Source: Ignelater luminosus (Eukaryota > Arthropoda > Insecta > Coleoptera > Elateridae). From it: a stretch of DNA of 64,000 bases. Both the position numbers and the translations under genes were made by a program. The DNA lies in assembly GCA_011009095.1 (NCBI GenBank), contig VTPC01004672.1, positions 90,964 to 154,963 on the forward strand, given 5' to 3'. Shown here piece after piece: positions 1 to 11,044 of the stretch (within the stretch, counting starts at the first letter, position 1; each line of letters opens with the position of its first letter). The notes beneath the pieces were generated by a model that was not told the DNA's origin, made no database searches, and worked only from the letters and a program-made list of their open reading frames with translations.

Positions 1-1811
1 CCAAAATAAATATTGCACAAACGTGTTTCATTATCATTTGATAAACAAATAATTAATTATTAACTAGTTAATTAAATGAGTAAATATTTAAACACGTTCG
101 CTTACGCATAAATTATTTTAACGCCACCAGTAAATTGAATTGCTAAACAACTAATTTAATGTTTTATCAGGTTTTCAAGTCAGTGATTTGCTGGGAGTGT
201 TAAAGAATTAACATAGCGTTTCAGGAGTTACTGACATGAAATGAGTGATAGCCTATTCTTATGCTGTCAAATTTGCAACAATAGATTTTTCATTCAAATT
301 AATATTAACAAGTTTGTTGTTGACAGAATCATCCTATGACAGCACGATGTGTTTATTGATTATTTGCAAATTTATTTGTTCTAAAATGTGTCTAAGCATT
401 TATATGTTGCTTATTAATTTATCATTTAAAACAAGTTTTTATCATAATTAGAAATTCACAAGATAATGTATATTCAGTAGAATATATATATATATTTCTT
501 TTAAAATTAATTATTTTTATTTTTCTGTTTTAATTAATTGAATAATTAGAAACAAACAGAAGAAATAAATATTGTCAATCTAGGATGCCCCGGCCATTGT
601 TTGTTTGGTTCCCGAAACAGTTGACTAATTTATATCGATTCTTGAGGTTTGAGACAATTTTAAAAACTAGTTAGTTCCATCAATTTTAGTTTTCTTCAGG
701 TGCAAGCCAAGATTGTTGAGGGCCGTGGTGCAAAGCTAACAAACAAACCATCCCGTTGATGAATCTGGTATTTATAAGACAAACTTAAACAATGATAAAC
801 AATGTAATCTTGGGGTCCTTTACATGGACGGTTACGATATAGTATAATCATTGCACCCCTCCTCCTTTTGCACGACCCTGCTTTTTTTTTAATGTTTCTA
901 CATTTCATCAAACCTTGTTTCCATATTCGTATTGAAACTAAAAACATTTAGGCCCGATTTTACAATCTTTGGTTGAACTTATCTACAGCATTATTGCCAT
1001 TGATGTGATTGTTGCCAGTAACTTTTATAACTATATTCATAGCAATAACATTCTAGTTTAAGCAATTGAATTATAACAATAAATATCTTATCAACAAGTT
1101 AATTTGTACGTAACAAAAGGTTTCTTGGGTTACAATTGCAATCAATTAATTGCAGTTCAAAAACTCATTATTTCTTGTTTGAGTGACTACCACTTCAGCC
1201 TTCATGAGTCAAATACGAAGTCGAAATAGCGCGTATAAGATTTGCTAAAATACAGAAACGCTCGCATTGACAGAGCCTCTTTAAGTAGAAGCTTATGATC
1301 TTTAGTTTGCACTTTATTATCTTCAACTTTAGCGTTTTGAAATTCTTTACATTATAATTCAGAAGGAGGAACATGTTTCAAACTGCCATTCTCGTGATTC
1401 GAGATTTCGTTCCGATAATTCTCGAGTCAGAAACCCTATATCAATCGTTGTAGTCATCAACTGTACAAAGTATTCTTATCCTCAACAATTTTTTATCGTG
1501 AGAGAAATGGAGTTGCCATAAATCCCAACATAGAAAAATATGAACAAAACTCCCTAAAATTAGCAACCCTTAAATCGACAAAAACTGTGACAGAGCGCAA
1601 ATCACTTTAAACTAAATATTGTACAAAATGATCTGCACATCATCAAATTGATACTATCAAAGAAAGAACTGCTAAAAAGCGTATTACATGCAAATTATTT
1701 TCAATTTTTCCTCGACAGTTACTGTTTGTAGTAAACAACTTTTTCCGCCCTTCTAACATCCCAAGGGCTGTAATGAATCACTACGCCCCTGTTCCAAACG
1801 AAAATGAATTT
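1..1811. other. AT-rich DNA without recognised gene
   Basis: No coding similarity, tRNA or paired terminal repeats were recognised. Open frames are short and contain no known motif. A short (AT)n run lies at 484-497. Confidence 0.6.
484..497. repeat. (AT)n microsatellite
   Basis: A run of about seven AT dinucleotides in AT-rich surroundings. It has no evident function. Confidence 0.8.
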
Positions 1812-1975
1812 AGTTTGCGGGCGAAAAAATGTTATGCGTCCCACGGGAGTAAGTAATATTACAATCTCGACGTGATTACGCTTTCGGCTTCGCCTCGAGC
1901 GCAATATTCACGTCTTGACTGTAACAAATTACTTTCCTCCCTTGGTACGTAAATAACTATAAAATCTCTCTCTAA
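1812..1975. repeat. Imperfect hairpin / foldback centre
   Basis: The sequence is nearly its own reverse complement around a GGCTTCGCC apex at 1886-1894. ACGTGATTA on the left pairs with AATATTCACGT on the right. Pairing continues through TAATATTAC/GTAACAAATTAC and a CTCCC block, giving arms of about 75 nt with small indels. It is probably the core of an old palindromic MITE. I could not find clean outer ends, so family and exact limits are unknown. Confidence 0.5.
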
Positions 1976-2664
1976 GAAAACCACAGTTGTATTAATTTCA
2001 AACCGTACCCTCAACATAGCCTCCTCTTGTAAACAAGTGGCAAACCATTTATCGCTTACCAATTGCAGCCCCAATATTTTGAAAATCCATAACTGGTATC
2101 AAAACCAAGAATACAAAATTTTCCCTTTTTTATTTTGTTGTTTTTTTTGCTATGTACATAAATACCAAATGAAAGTTATAACTAGAATTTGATTACAATT
2201 ACTTTCACGTTGACAAGCCAGTACCATCGATTGTACTTTCATCAACGTAGGTTCCATGACGTCGATAGAATTCTCTTAAGCACAGTAACAATAAAAACAT
2301 TCATCAAAGAAAAAAGACAAATAACCTGACCTTCGAACTTTCCATCTTCAAAGTTGTTGATGTCATTTCCCATACCGCTATCAAAAGAGCCCTAAAACGC
2401 TTTCTCGTCTCGCAGTCTGTCATGTTCGAATACAGGAAAGTTCGAACAGAAATGTAAATAGGGTCAGCCAGCACATTCTGAATCCTCTCGTTATATTCAA
2501 TGTTGTTTTAGACAAGCCTTGGGGATGATTGGTGAATTTCAAACTAGCAAATGTGGCAACACCTTATGAGTAATAGCAAGGTACTTTTTCAAGACTTCAA
2601 AACTCGAGCAAGAATGTATCTTCTTTAGTCAGTCAATATTGTGGTAGAAAAGACTAGTACCTTA
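1976..2664. other. AT-rich DNA without recognised gene
   Basis: Nothing recognisable was found between the hairpin and the TA that flanks the DD41D element. Confidence 0.6.
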
Positions 2665-2847
2665 TACAGTGTGTCCGAAAAGTATGGAATATCCTATATA
2701 TCTCAGTAAAAATGAGTAAATATCCCTTTATTGTACTCATTTGATAGAGAATGTTTTTCTCTTTTCAATGATGTAAAACTTTGATACACTTGCATAAGTA
2801 AATTTTTATTAAAACGCAAAAAATTGTTTGAAAGTTTATTTCAATAT

Positions 2848-3973
2848 TCATCTGTTACGAATTGAAAATTTTGTATAACTACACTCTACAGTTCCTAGAA
2901 GGTGTTCAAAGTGTGCACCATTTACAGCTTGGCAATGATAAAGTCGTCTTTCAAATTCATTTACTGCGTTTTGAATCGTTTCTGGTGTGATAGCTCTAGT
3001 CTCTGTTCTAGTACGGTCTTTTAGAGTTTCAATATCTTTAGGCATATCAACATAAATCTTGTTTTTGAGATGGCCTCACAGAAAAAAATCAAGTGGACTT
3101 AAATCCGGCGAGCGAGCTGGCCATTCTATTGCACCTCGTCTGCCTATCCATCGATAAGGGAAAGTATTATCAAGAAACTGTCGGACATTAATTCCGAAAT
3201 GAGGAGGAGTCCCGTCTTGTTGCAGCCATATTCTGTAATGGGGTACATCTAGATCTAGTTTATTAAGAAATAAAACAGCTAAAGCAGGAACTAAGTCAAA
3301 TCTTAAAAAATCTAGATAAGCATCCGCTGTTAAATTATGTTCTATAAAAAAAGGTCCCAAAATTTGGGTTCTAATAATGCCTGCCCAGACATTGACTTTC
3401 TGCTGATATTGGGTGTGCCCTTCTACATACCAGCCAGGATTTAGCGAAGACCAGTAGCGCGTGTTTTGTTTGTTAATGCTACCATTCAAACAAAACGTTA
3501 CCTCATCAGTGAAGAGGATATTTTGATGAAGATTTGCATTTTCCTGAAGCTTATGTGTTATTTCTTCGCAAAATTGCAATCTTCGATTTAAATCATCTTC
3601 TAATAGTTACTATACAAGGTTTATACGGATGCCACTTCTCCTTTCTTAGAACTTCGTGTGCAGTGGATTTCTTCAAAGTATGTTCGCGAGCAATTTGTCG
3701 AACAGAAACATGTGGATTTTCCACGACAGCCAACATTATATTCTCACGTTGTTCATTATTTAGAGCTTTAGGTCTGCCCGTTTTTGGACGATCTTTGACA
3801 GAACCTGTCTCATGAAATTTATGCAAGATTTTACTTACAGTAGACTGAGAAATATGGTATTCGAGGTGCACGTTATTAAACAAATTGCAAACTTCCTCTT
3901 GTGTTGTTCTTCTGTCTCCATATCCCAGCATCATTAAAATTTCGATAGAACGTTTTTCTGATAAATGATCCAT
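2848..3973 (-). pseudogene. DD41D transposase, one frameshift and one nonsense codon
   Basis: This is a cut-and-paste transposase that would bind the TIRs and catalyse DNA cleavage and transfer in the nucleus. The N-terminal ~120 codons hold the paired helix-turn-helix region, including a GRPKAL segment. The catalytic core has D1 in LFTDEVTF, D2 in LQQDGTPPH (codon 3214-3216) and D3 in SPDLSPLDFF (codon 3088-3090). There are 41 residues between D2 and D3. The C-terminus carries GAHFEHLL. The frame shifts near 3600, after KPCIVT. A TGA at 3076-3078 sits where DFFLWGHL would require TGG. Otherwise about 374 codons are open. The start is the ATG at 3973, which gives the MDHLSEK N-terminus. All three catalytic Asp survive, but the gene is dead as written. 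Confidence 0.85.
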
Positions 3974-4320
3974 AGCAAGTCGTATTTTTGTAACTTTGTT
4001 ATCCTCACGTTAATCAAAATGCTTAAATTAATTAAACAAATAACTTTTCGCTTCAGTTCGGTTATTAATTGACATTTCTACGACGCATTCAATTGTTGCA
4101 ACAAACAAAAGCGTATCACACCGACAATAATGTGACTAGATGATATTGAAAATTTAAAAGACCGCGTCTGGAAAGGTAACAGATGAATAAATAAACTTGT
4201 AAGCGTTATTCAAACAATTTTTTGCGTTTTAATCAAAATTTACTTATGCAAGTGTATCAAAGTTTTACATCATTGAAGAGAGAAAAACATTCTCTATCAA
4301 ATGAGTACAATAAAGGGATA

Positions 4321-4458
4321 CCTTCCCATTTAAAAAAGAATGAAGCATTATTCGTTGCGCTTTTGTTTTTTTAAGAAATAGTTATTTGGTATTGCCCTGC
4401 AATGTAAAACTAAACACTAAACAACTTTTATAAGAAACATTTTTCCATAAAATGCATA
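4321..4458. other. Insertion within the right TIR of the DD41D element
   Basis: The right TIR matches the left until GGGATA at 4320, then resumes at TTTACTGAG near 4459. The intervening 138 bp has no counterpart in the left TIR. TA is present at both junctions. No terminal repeat is visible within the insert, so its origin is unknown. Confidence 0.55.
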
Positions 4459-4504
4459 TTTACTGAGATATATATAATATTCCATACTTTTTGGACACAC
4501 TGTA

Positions 4505-6703
4505 TACTACCTTCACCAAGATGGACAATTGTTCTATGTGTTTTTGCTGTAGGGCATATTTATAAAGCACCTTGTCGGACTAAACTTCAGATCAACTATC
4601 TGAAACTTAAACTATAAAGAAATGATAAGGTCGTGGGGCATATTAAGTCTGCTTTTTCCTTAAAATCAAATTCCCAAAAAAATCGCCTATGCTACCTTTA
4701 CAGTCAATCCAAGCTGTGTATTCCTAAATAAAGTCACTACTGATCCGAGACTGCTTGTCTGAACTTCAGAAGCTATACCAGATAATACTGCAACGCTGTG
4801 TTGAGTTTCAAGCCTCAGTAGGCATCCTAATTAAATATTTATTACTGAAATCATGTTTCTGACCACCACAACAAGTCACAAAACTACAACTTTGAGAATA
4901 AAGTGCTCAAAGGTAAAAAATATTGGATTGTCAGCATCCCTACTCGTCCTTGATAGTTAAGATTTTACAAGAGTTGATCAATCAGTTTAGTAGACCTCGA
5001 ATCAACATAGCATTTAGAAAACGTCGAAATAAAAAGATTTTCTTTATGTCCTCTACAGTCTCTTTTTACCTCTCTATTTCTTGTATCTGCTGTCAAGAAT
5101 AATTCACTGGTTCTGCGTTGCAAGATTTCAAATTTCTTGCTTTTATTGGAGTAACAAGTCACACCGGATGAACAATGAGTTTGGTGGTCAAAGTAATGTT
5201 GCGAGCGCAAAGACAAAGACAACATCTAAGATCTAACTTTCAAGACATCAACCTTCAGGCCCAGAGTAGCTTCTATTTTGCTGCCACCACGAAGTTTAAG
5301 CTTGGGCAGCTTCTTTGCACCTAGATGATCCTAAAAAGACTAATAACGAGACCTATTTTTAGTATTTATATCTTACAAATCTTTTTTCATTATTTTTTTT
5401 AATTTATGTTTGTGTTTATTATTTGTGCATTAGATGCGAAATGTTTTGAATTGTTCTTAAAAGAACAACCTAACAGCCATTTAACTGCAATTTTGATTCT
5501 ATTATAAAGAAATATGAAATACACTTTTATCTAAACAACGCACCCAGCAAACACCCATGCACACTATTAATATTTTCTACCAAGAAATAGATAAGCTTCT
5601 GCAAAGCATCAGATGAATAATGTAACACGACACTCTTGCACATTCCAATGATTATTGTTTAAATGGTTGCTGCCTTAAACAACTTTAAGATAAGAAAAAC
5701 AGGAGTTGTTATGTTTTATTATTTATCTATCTAGCTTTGTAGTTGACCGAGAGCCTTATTTGCTGCTAGATGTCCAGATATGTGTCGTCTCTTTCAAAGG
5801 ATTCTAATTATCAACAATGTTGTACGTAGGAGTTAACTTCGAGATTAAAGTGCATGTGAATAAAATAAATTGTACTCTATGCAAGAACAGTATGCGTTGT
5901 GGCAAAAACCGTTTTAACCGAGGGAACGAAATATGTTCAATATTTAATGTTTTTAAGAATAAAACTGTTGAAAGTTTTAAAATTTAAAAGTCACACAGCT
6001 GTGGAATTTTCAATCGAATTTATAAATAAACTGTTTTACCAAAAAGGTTCGGCTGCCGTTATAGTACGTTACACCCTCTTGAAAATAATACTTTGTTTAT
6101 ATCGAAAATTTCCCTCTTTTGGTGTATAGTAAACACTAAGTGGGTAAATAATTAATTTTCATACAATATTTATAAAGCAATAACAGTTCACTTGTTATAG
6201 CTGTTCGACTAAAATTGATTATGAACGTTTGAATAGTTTGTTAACCACTAACCGAATAGAACTATTATTGTTACATCAAATAATGCTATTCCGAACCATA
6301 AGCCGTATAACTTTGCATGTATAAACATAAACTTTACTGCATTTTGAATTTTAAAGTTTACATATTTACATAAATTACATTTTGAATAAAAAAATTATAT
6401 GTTCTGGTAAACAAACCCTCCATGTTACAAAATATTTTTTCAGATGCTTCCCACCTGTAAAATTATTCAAATGTTTTGTTCATAAAAGCTTCTGATTAAG
6501 AGTTATTTTGCTTTTTTCATATAGGTTTTCATATGCATATGGAGCAGGCGATTGTTTCACATTCTAAATAGGAATTTTAATTTTAGCTTCGAAAACATAA
6601 TATCAATTTTAATTTTTTTAGCTGTCAGAAAAACAGAATTTCAAACAAAATAACCACATTATTTATATTTTTTACGTTTTTGACGTGTACAGTATGTTCA
6701 AAG
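4505..6703. other. AT-rich DNA without recognised gene
   Basis: No recognisable coding region, RNA gene or paired repeats. A 76-codon frame at 5899-6129 has no known motif and no supporting signal. Confidence 0.55.
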
Positions 6704-6780
6704 CAGTGCTTCTCAAACTTCTACCATTTACGCCCACCTTTTTAGCCTGAATAAATCTACGCCCTCCTTAATTAATTATT
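6704..6780 (+). repeat. hAT-like terminal sequence, single end
   Basis: The sequence begins CAGTGCTTCTCAAACT, the usual form of a hAT terminus, and continues with C-rich ACGCCC repeats common just inside such ends. The matching right end was not found downstream, so this is a truncated or highly diverged hAT copy. Confidence 0.4.
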
Positions 6781-7233
6781 GGTGCCACAAGTAACAAATA
6801 TTTATCTTAACATCAACACGCGTTATCACCCATAACAAGGAGGGAAACAAGGCCACAGACAAGAGGGTTTTTGTAGGTTGGACCTCTCCCCCTCCCCGCC
6901 GAAAACAGTTTATCCAACTTGCATTTTTTACGATTCTGATCAATATTCTGCTCTACTAAAATGATTATGCTTTAACGCACCCCGAAAAGAATTTTTATCA
7001 ATGTCTGTGGCCTTGGATAAAACGATCGCATAAAGGTGCGATAGCAATGTTTCCATAATTTACGTATTTTTGGGAAAGACAGAGTTGTCCGACATGCCTA
7101 ATTAAGGGTGCAGACCAGAGCGGAGCGAACGAGAGTTTTTTGAATTACATTTACAAACTGTAGAAGCTAAATGACCGAAAATTTGGAATTCGTTAGCTAA
7201 CTGTGTAAAGTTATTAATGAAATATTAATTATA

Positions 7234-7762
7234 CAGGGTGTATTTAAAATGGCGCATAATATATACCTACACCACGTTATTCTACATCACAAATTGAGAA
7301 AGAAATTCTAATACTATTTTGACAAAAACTTCTTCACTACGAAGTTATTAACTTTCCTAATTATTATTAAAATTTCTTGTTTTTAATAATTAAGGCAGAA
7401 TATTTACCGTTATATGTAATTTAAGTAATAAAAAGAAACATTTGGTCATATTTTTGTTTCATTGCTTAATAGTTTCTATGTAATTCGCTTCTTATTATTG
7501 TTAAGTCCTTGCTGTAAAACTTTTAAAGATTTGTTGCAATACTGTATTGCTGTGCTATGAAATCATTTATGAAAAACAGCAGCCTTGCAACCGGCAAAAA
7601 TGAATTTACGGAAAACTGTATTTAATCTCTTGATTCAGACTTTGACGTAGAATCATGTGGTGTACAGATTGTCTGTACTTTCTAAAATTATTCTCAAATA
7701 CACAGGACGTTCTATAAAAGCGTGACACGTAAGACTTAAATTTTATTAGATGGAACAGCCTG
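7234..7762. mobile_element. Candidate TA-flanked MITE
   Basis: The left end is CAGGGTGTATTTAAAA and the right end, inverted, is CAGGCTGTTCCATC. Each has TA outside it. The similarity is limited to about nine bases, so the assignment rests on the shared TATACAGG-type terminus and the spacing. No coding region is present. Confidence 0.3.
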
Positions 7763-7874
7763 TATAATATTTTGCTATTTCCTTATTCCTGATCTTAATT
7801 CATGGAAATCTAAAACAAACAGTTTTTATTCCAGTCAATCTGTCTTTAAAAAGGGGGGTTACCTCGTATCAAAT

Positions 7875-8410
7875 GGGGTAGTTCTGATTTTTATATATGG
7901 TTGGGTATTAATGATGGATCTAAGTTTTAGACCTCGGCCAAGTACGGAAAGTACCTAAAATGTCTAAAAAACCGAAAAATTTCCGACCCTTTTTCGATTT
8001 TTGGCGATTTTAATCCTAAAGCACTGGTTTTTCGACCAAAATGATTGCTTCTTTTATAAGTCAACTAAGTTTGTAACAATTTAAAATCAGAACGGCTCTT
8101 TAGGCTTGGTAGTTATCAAGATACAGTTCTTCAAAGTATTGCAATTTTTCGTAACATCGCGAAATTTTCGATCATTTTTCGATTTTTGTCGATTTTAACC
8201 CTGAAGCACTGTTTTTTTGACAACCGTGATTAGCTTTGTTTTTAAAGTAAATTACATTTGTGACAATTCCAGGTTAAAACGGTTTCTATAGGCCTAATAG
8301 TTTTCAAGATACAGCACTTTTAAGTTTTACCTTTTTTCCACTTTTTACCATTTGCGTTTATATTGAATTTAGTCGTTTTTGCATGTTATACTTTATATTT
8401 TAAAAATAAT
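7875..8410 (+). repeat. Left TIR of element I with tandem subunits
   Basis: It holds two related ~180-bp units, about 7965-8140 and 8160-8320. Each runs from a TTTTCGATTTTTG block through a GATTTTAA(T/C)CCT block to a TATCAAGATACAG-type block. The same two-unit order recurs inverted in the right arm. About 85 bp at 7945-8025, absent from the right arm, marks an indel between arms. Confidence 0.7.
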
Positions 8411-8764
8411 TAAATTTTGTTTTAATATATTTGTTTATTTATTTATAAATTTTTCACTTTGTGTAATTAGGTAGGTACCTATTATAATATGAAAAAAAAA
8501 TATTATCTTTCTATGTCAGTATTTGGTTATAGAAATCACAATAATATTTGTAATCAAAATGTTGAAGCCTGCGAAAAAGTGTTTACAAGACGAACTGCCG
8601 GCTCAGGTATCCGGAAGGGTGGCATGACAAAGGGATATACACAGGTAGTAACTGTACAAAAAATGTGCAAAGTGTGCACACTTGTATTTACAAGACATGT
8701 TGGAATTGAAAGAAAGAATGGACTCTATCGAATATCAAAGGTTCACAACTAATATTTTACTGTC

Positions 8765-9440
8765 AGATGTACAAAAAAGCTCTGGGTTGGTTTGTGGTCA
8801 GATATGACAATAGAAGAGACTTTGATGAAGACGATGGAACGTTCGGGAGGCTTGACCAGAGGTCGCGTGATGACTGACAGCCTACTCACACGATGGACTT
8901 TGCGAATGATATATCTTCAGAACATACGCGATGAAATTAAGACCTACTGTAATATTATTTCTGCGACATCTGAGAAACATGTAGATATGCGACGCTCTCG
9001 CATTACGAGAGATGAAGCAGATACAGAGAAGCTCAGACATTGGTTTTCTCAACACCCCCCAATGCCTAAAACGGAATTGATCATGTCAATAAGCAGTGGA
9101 CTTGTTGGAGATGAAGTTGTGAACTGCCACATGGGTCTGCATATTGGGCAGGTAAAGTTGTCGAAAATCGTCGGCCAAAGCTTCGAACAGGTGAAATTCA
9201 GACGTAAAAATAATGGTATGACTTTTTGCTGCTGTTAATTTTATTATTGTTGGTGATAGAAAGATAACTATCAACCCTCTTACACTCTTCCACAGGTTGT
9301 GCATTTTAAAACAGTCAGATGAAAATTTAAAATAATTTTTTGCTTATAAACTTTCACCTTTTCCTATGTCTTCATTGTACTCAGCATTCACACCTCTACA
9401 AATGGAGGAGATCCGAGGAGCAACTAAATTTGTGGTTGTG
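8765..9440 (+). pseudogene. Element I gene, N-terminal and middle remnant
   Basis: The best frame contains LWSDMTIEETLMK, then GGLTRGRVMTDSLLTRW, CNIISATSEKHVD, then LIMSISSGLVGDEVVNCH and KFRRKN. From memory, this order occurs in a large family of uncharacterised invertebrate proteins that also carry an XPG/FEN1-like (PIN) nuclease region and a C-terminal Cys cluster. The clean frame runs to about 9237. After a frameshift near 9255 it continues with KITINPLTLFHRL and, after a further break, with YKLSPFPMSSLYS up to the hAT insertion. The first Met-like codon of the open stretch is TTG at 8792, so the true start lies upstream or is lost. Function is not shown by the sequence; transposase or accessory nuclease is inferred. 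Confidence 0.6.
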
Positions 9441-9696
9441 CAGTGATTCTTAACCTAATAAGATAGATTTAAAAGAATTTTACTAAACTAGTATATAGCT
9501 TTGTTTGGGTTAAATCTAGAACCAGTCCAGAACTGTAATAGTCATGCGCATTGGTTCAGTCAGCCCCCGCTACGAAGGTAGAACCAATCGAACTACTTGT
9601 GTGATGTCGCTTATGTATGGGTATTCGTAGTGGCGGCACATTTCAAAAATCTTGCGGCATTCTAAAGTGCCGCGGCACAGTGTTTGAGAATCACTG
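9441..9696. mobile_element. hAT MITE inside the element I gene
   Basis: The ends are CAGTGATTCT at 9441 and the inverted CAGTGATTCTCAAACACTG finishing at 9696. Flanking octamers TGGTTGTG (9433-9440) and TGGTAGTA (9697-9704) agree at six of eight positions, as expected for an aged 8-bp hAT duplication. It has a GC-rich GTGCCGCGGCAC segment and no coding capacity. The interrupted gene remnant resumes on the far side. Confidence 0.6.
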
Positions 9697-9856
9697 TGGT
9701 AGTAGATAGTAGACATCTGCTTTACAAAGTTATGTGCCTTGCAGAGCTTCTTACCTTGCAAGGTACGTTCAATACCTAAAACCTCACTATAAATCGAATG
9801 CAATCGTAATTTTTGACGGCTATCTGCAAGACTTCACTCCCTTTGATCTTACCAAC
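9697..9856 (+). pseudogene. Element I gene, nuclease-like segment
   Basis: Downstream of the hAT insertion the reading resumes with VVDSRHLLYKV. After a frame change it reads HYKSNAIVIFDGYLQD. The hydrophobic strand followed by FDGY is the form of the conserved Asp-bearing strand in XPG/FEN1-like PIN nucleases and matches my recollection of this family. The sequence then ends at CCAACAG followed by GTAAAG, a plausible splice donor. Most of the remaining nuclease region is absent. Confidence 0.5.
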
Positions 9857-9910
9857 AGGTAAAGATAAATGTTCTTTCTTTTTCTGGTTTTTAATTTTTA
9901 ATTTTTACAG
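9857..9910 (+). other. Possible 54-bp intron in element I
   Basis: A GTAAAG donor directly follows CCAACAG. A pyrimidine-rich tract ends in TTTTTACAG at 9910. The length suits an insect intron. Downstream codons do not read cleanly after joining, so this may instead be an internal-deletion scar. Confidence 0.25.
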
Positions 9911-9924
9911 TTGCTAATTTTAGG

Positions 9925-10367
9925 TGAAAAAGTAATTGGGAATTGAGAGAAATCCCGTTGATTGGGGCTGGGTGATCACCCCCACCCCCCCAGGACTCAC
10001 TCCCAACAAGATGGAGAATGATCCAGCCTCTGCATTCCTATTGTAATTAATACCTTGCAGTTGCAAAAAGGGTTGCAGGAATGACTGTAGCTGTAGGAAA
10101 TCTGGCTTGAAATGTTCACAAGTGTGCACGAATTGCAGAGGTCAGTCATGTGAAAATGTGACAGAACTTATTCTTGACGATGATTTCACAGACCTTAACC
10201 CTGCATTAGAAGATTTCAAAGAAATCTTTTAGAAAGAAAGAGATACAGTTTATGAAAAAACTGATAAAATGGAGGAAACGGTCATTGAAGAGCAAGAAGA
10301 AAAAACATCTAGTGACAGTGAGTTGAAGGTCATTCCCGGTCCATCAAAAAAACAAAGATTTTTCTAA
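9925..10367 (+). pseudogene. Element I gene, C-terminal Cys-rich tail
   Basis: One frame reads NPVDWGW, a Pro-rich stretch, LTPNKMENDPASAFLL, then a Cys cluster CSCKKGCRNDCSCRKSGLKC followed by SQVCTNCRGQSC, nine Cys in about 32 residues. An acidic tail follows and ends GPSKKQRFF before TAA at 10365-10367. TAA occurs in frame just before LGIERNP and again before LIPCSC. TAG at 10229-10231 splits the acidic tail. The Cys cluster probably binds zinc. The same W-G-W then Cys-cluster order occurs at 49745-50229. The ~350 residues expected between this part and the FDGY segment are missing. Confidence 0.65.
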
Positions 10368-10559
10368 TTTATTAAAATTCTTGATTATATAAAGAATACA
10401 TCTTCTATTATATTTAAAAAGTTTTTGATTGATTCTTCAAATATTCGACAATCATCAAATCAGAATCTTCAAAGCTATTGAGTTTTTTTCAATACTTTGC
10501 GGACCAATTTGCAATTTATAAAATACAATAACCTAATAAACATAATTAGGCTTTTTTGA

Positions 10560-11044
10560 TATAATTAAAAAAATATAGTTAATTAGGTATAAAATTAGAA
10601 TACGCAAAAACGGCTAGATTTGATAAAAAAGACCAAGTGGTAAAAAGTGGAAAAGAATGTAAAACGTAGAAGTGCTACATCCTGAAAACTGTTAGGCCTA
10701 TAGAAACCGGTTTAACCTTGAATTGTCACAAATTTAATTTACTTTAAAAACAGATCTAACCATTTTTTATTGAAAAATCAGTGCGTCGGAATTAAAATCA
10801 ACAAAAACTGAAAAAGAATCGAAAATTTCGTGGTGTTTGGTAAAATTGCAATACTGTAAAGAAGTGCGCCTTGATAACTACCAAGCCTAAGAAAACCGTT
10901 TTGGTCTTAAATTGTTACAGACTTAGTTGACTTTAAAAAAGAATAAAACCATTTTTGCCGAAAAACCAGTTCGCACTTGGTCGAGGTCGAAAACTTGATT
11001 TATCATTAGGACCCAACCGTATAAAACATAACAGAACTCCAAAT
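10560..11044 (-). repeat. Right TIR of element I
   Basis: This is the inverted counterpart of the left arm, with the same two ~180-bp subunits. The outer limit lies near the inverted GAGTTCTG at 11033-11039. Divergence from the left arm is considerable, so the element is old. Confidence 0.7.

Larger units (their letters stand above)
2667..4502 (-). mobile_element. DD41D mariner-related transposon with long TIRs
   Basis: The ends are inverted copies starting CAGTGTGTCC, flanked by TA at 2665-2666 and 4503-4504. The left inverted repeat spans 2667-2830. The right spans 4211-4502 and is interrupted by about 138 bp of unrelated sequence at 4321-4458. Between the TIRs lies one transposase pseudogene on the minus strand. 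Length, TA flanks and catalytic motifs place it in the IS630-Tc1-mariner superfamily. The 41-residue spacing between the last two Asp suggests a rosa/DD41D-type lineage, which is inference from spacing alone. Confidence 0.85.
7875..11044 (+). mobile_element. Long-TIR element I, uncharacterised or Academ-like
   Basis: The left arm (about 7875-8410) and right arm (about 10560-11044) are inverted copies. Landmarks in both are the GGTTGGGT block, the GACCTCGGCCAAGT block, the ACTGGTTTTTCG block and the CACTTTTTACCA block. Each arm contains two diverged ~180-bp tandem units. Between the arms lie fragments of a single plus-strand gene, and a small hAT MITE is inserted into that gene at 9441-9696. 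Exact ends and the target duplication could not be fixed. A similar gene remnant with different inverted ends occurs at 49070-51192, which supports a transposon family. Confidence 0.75.
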
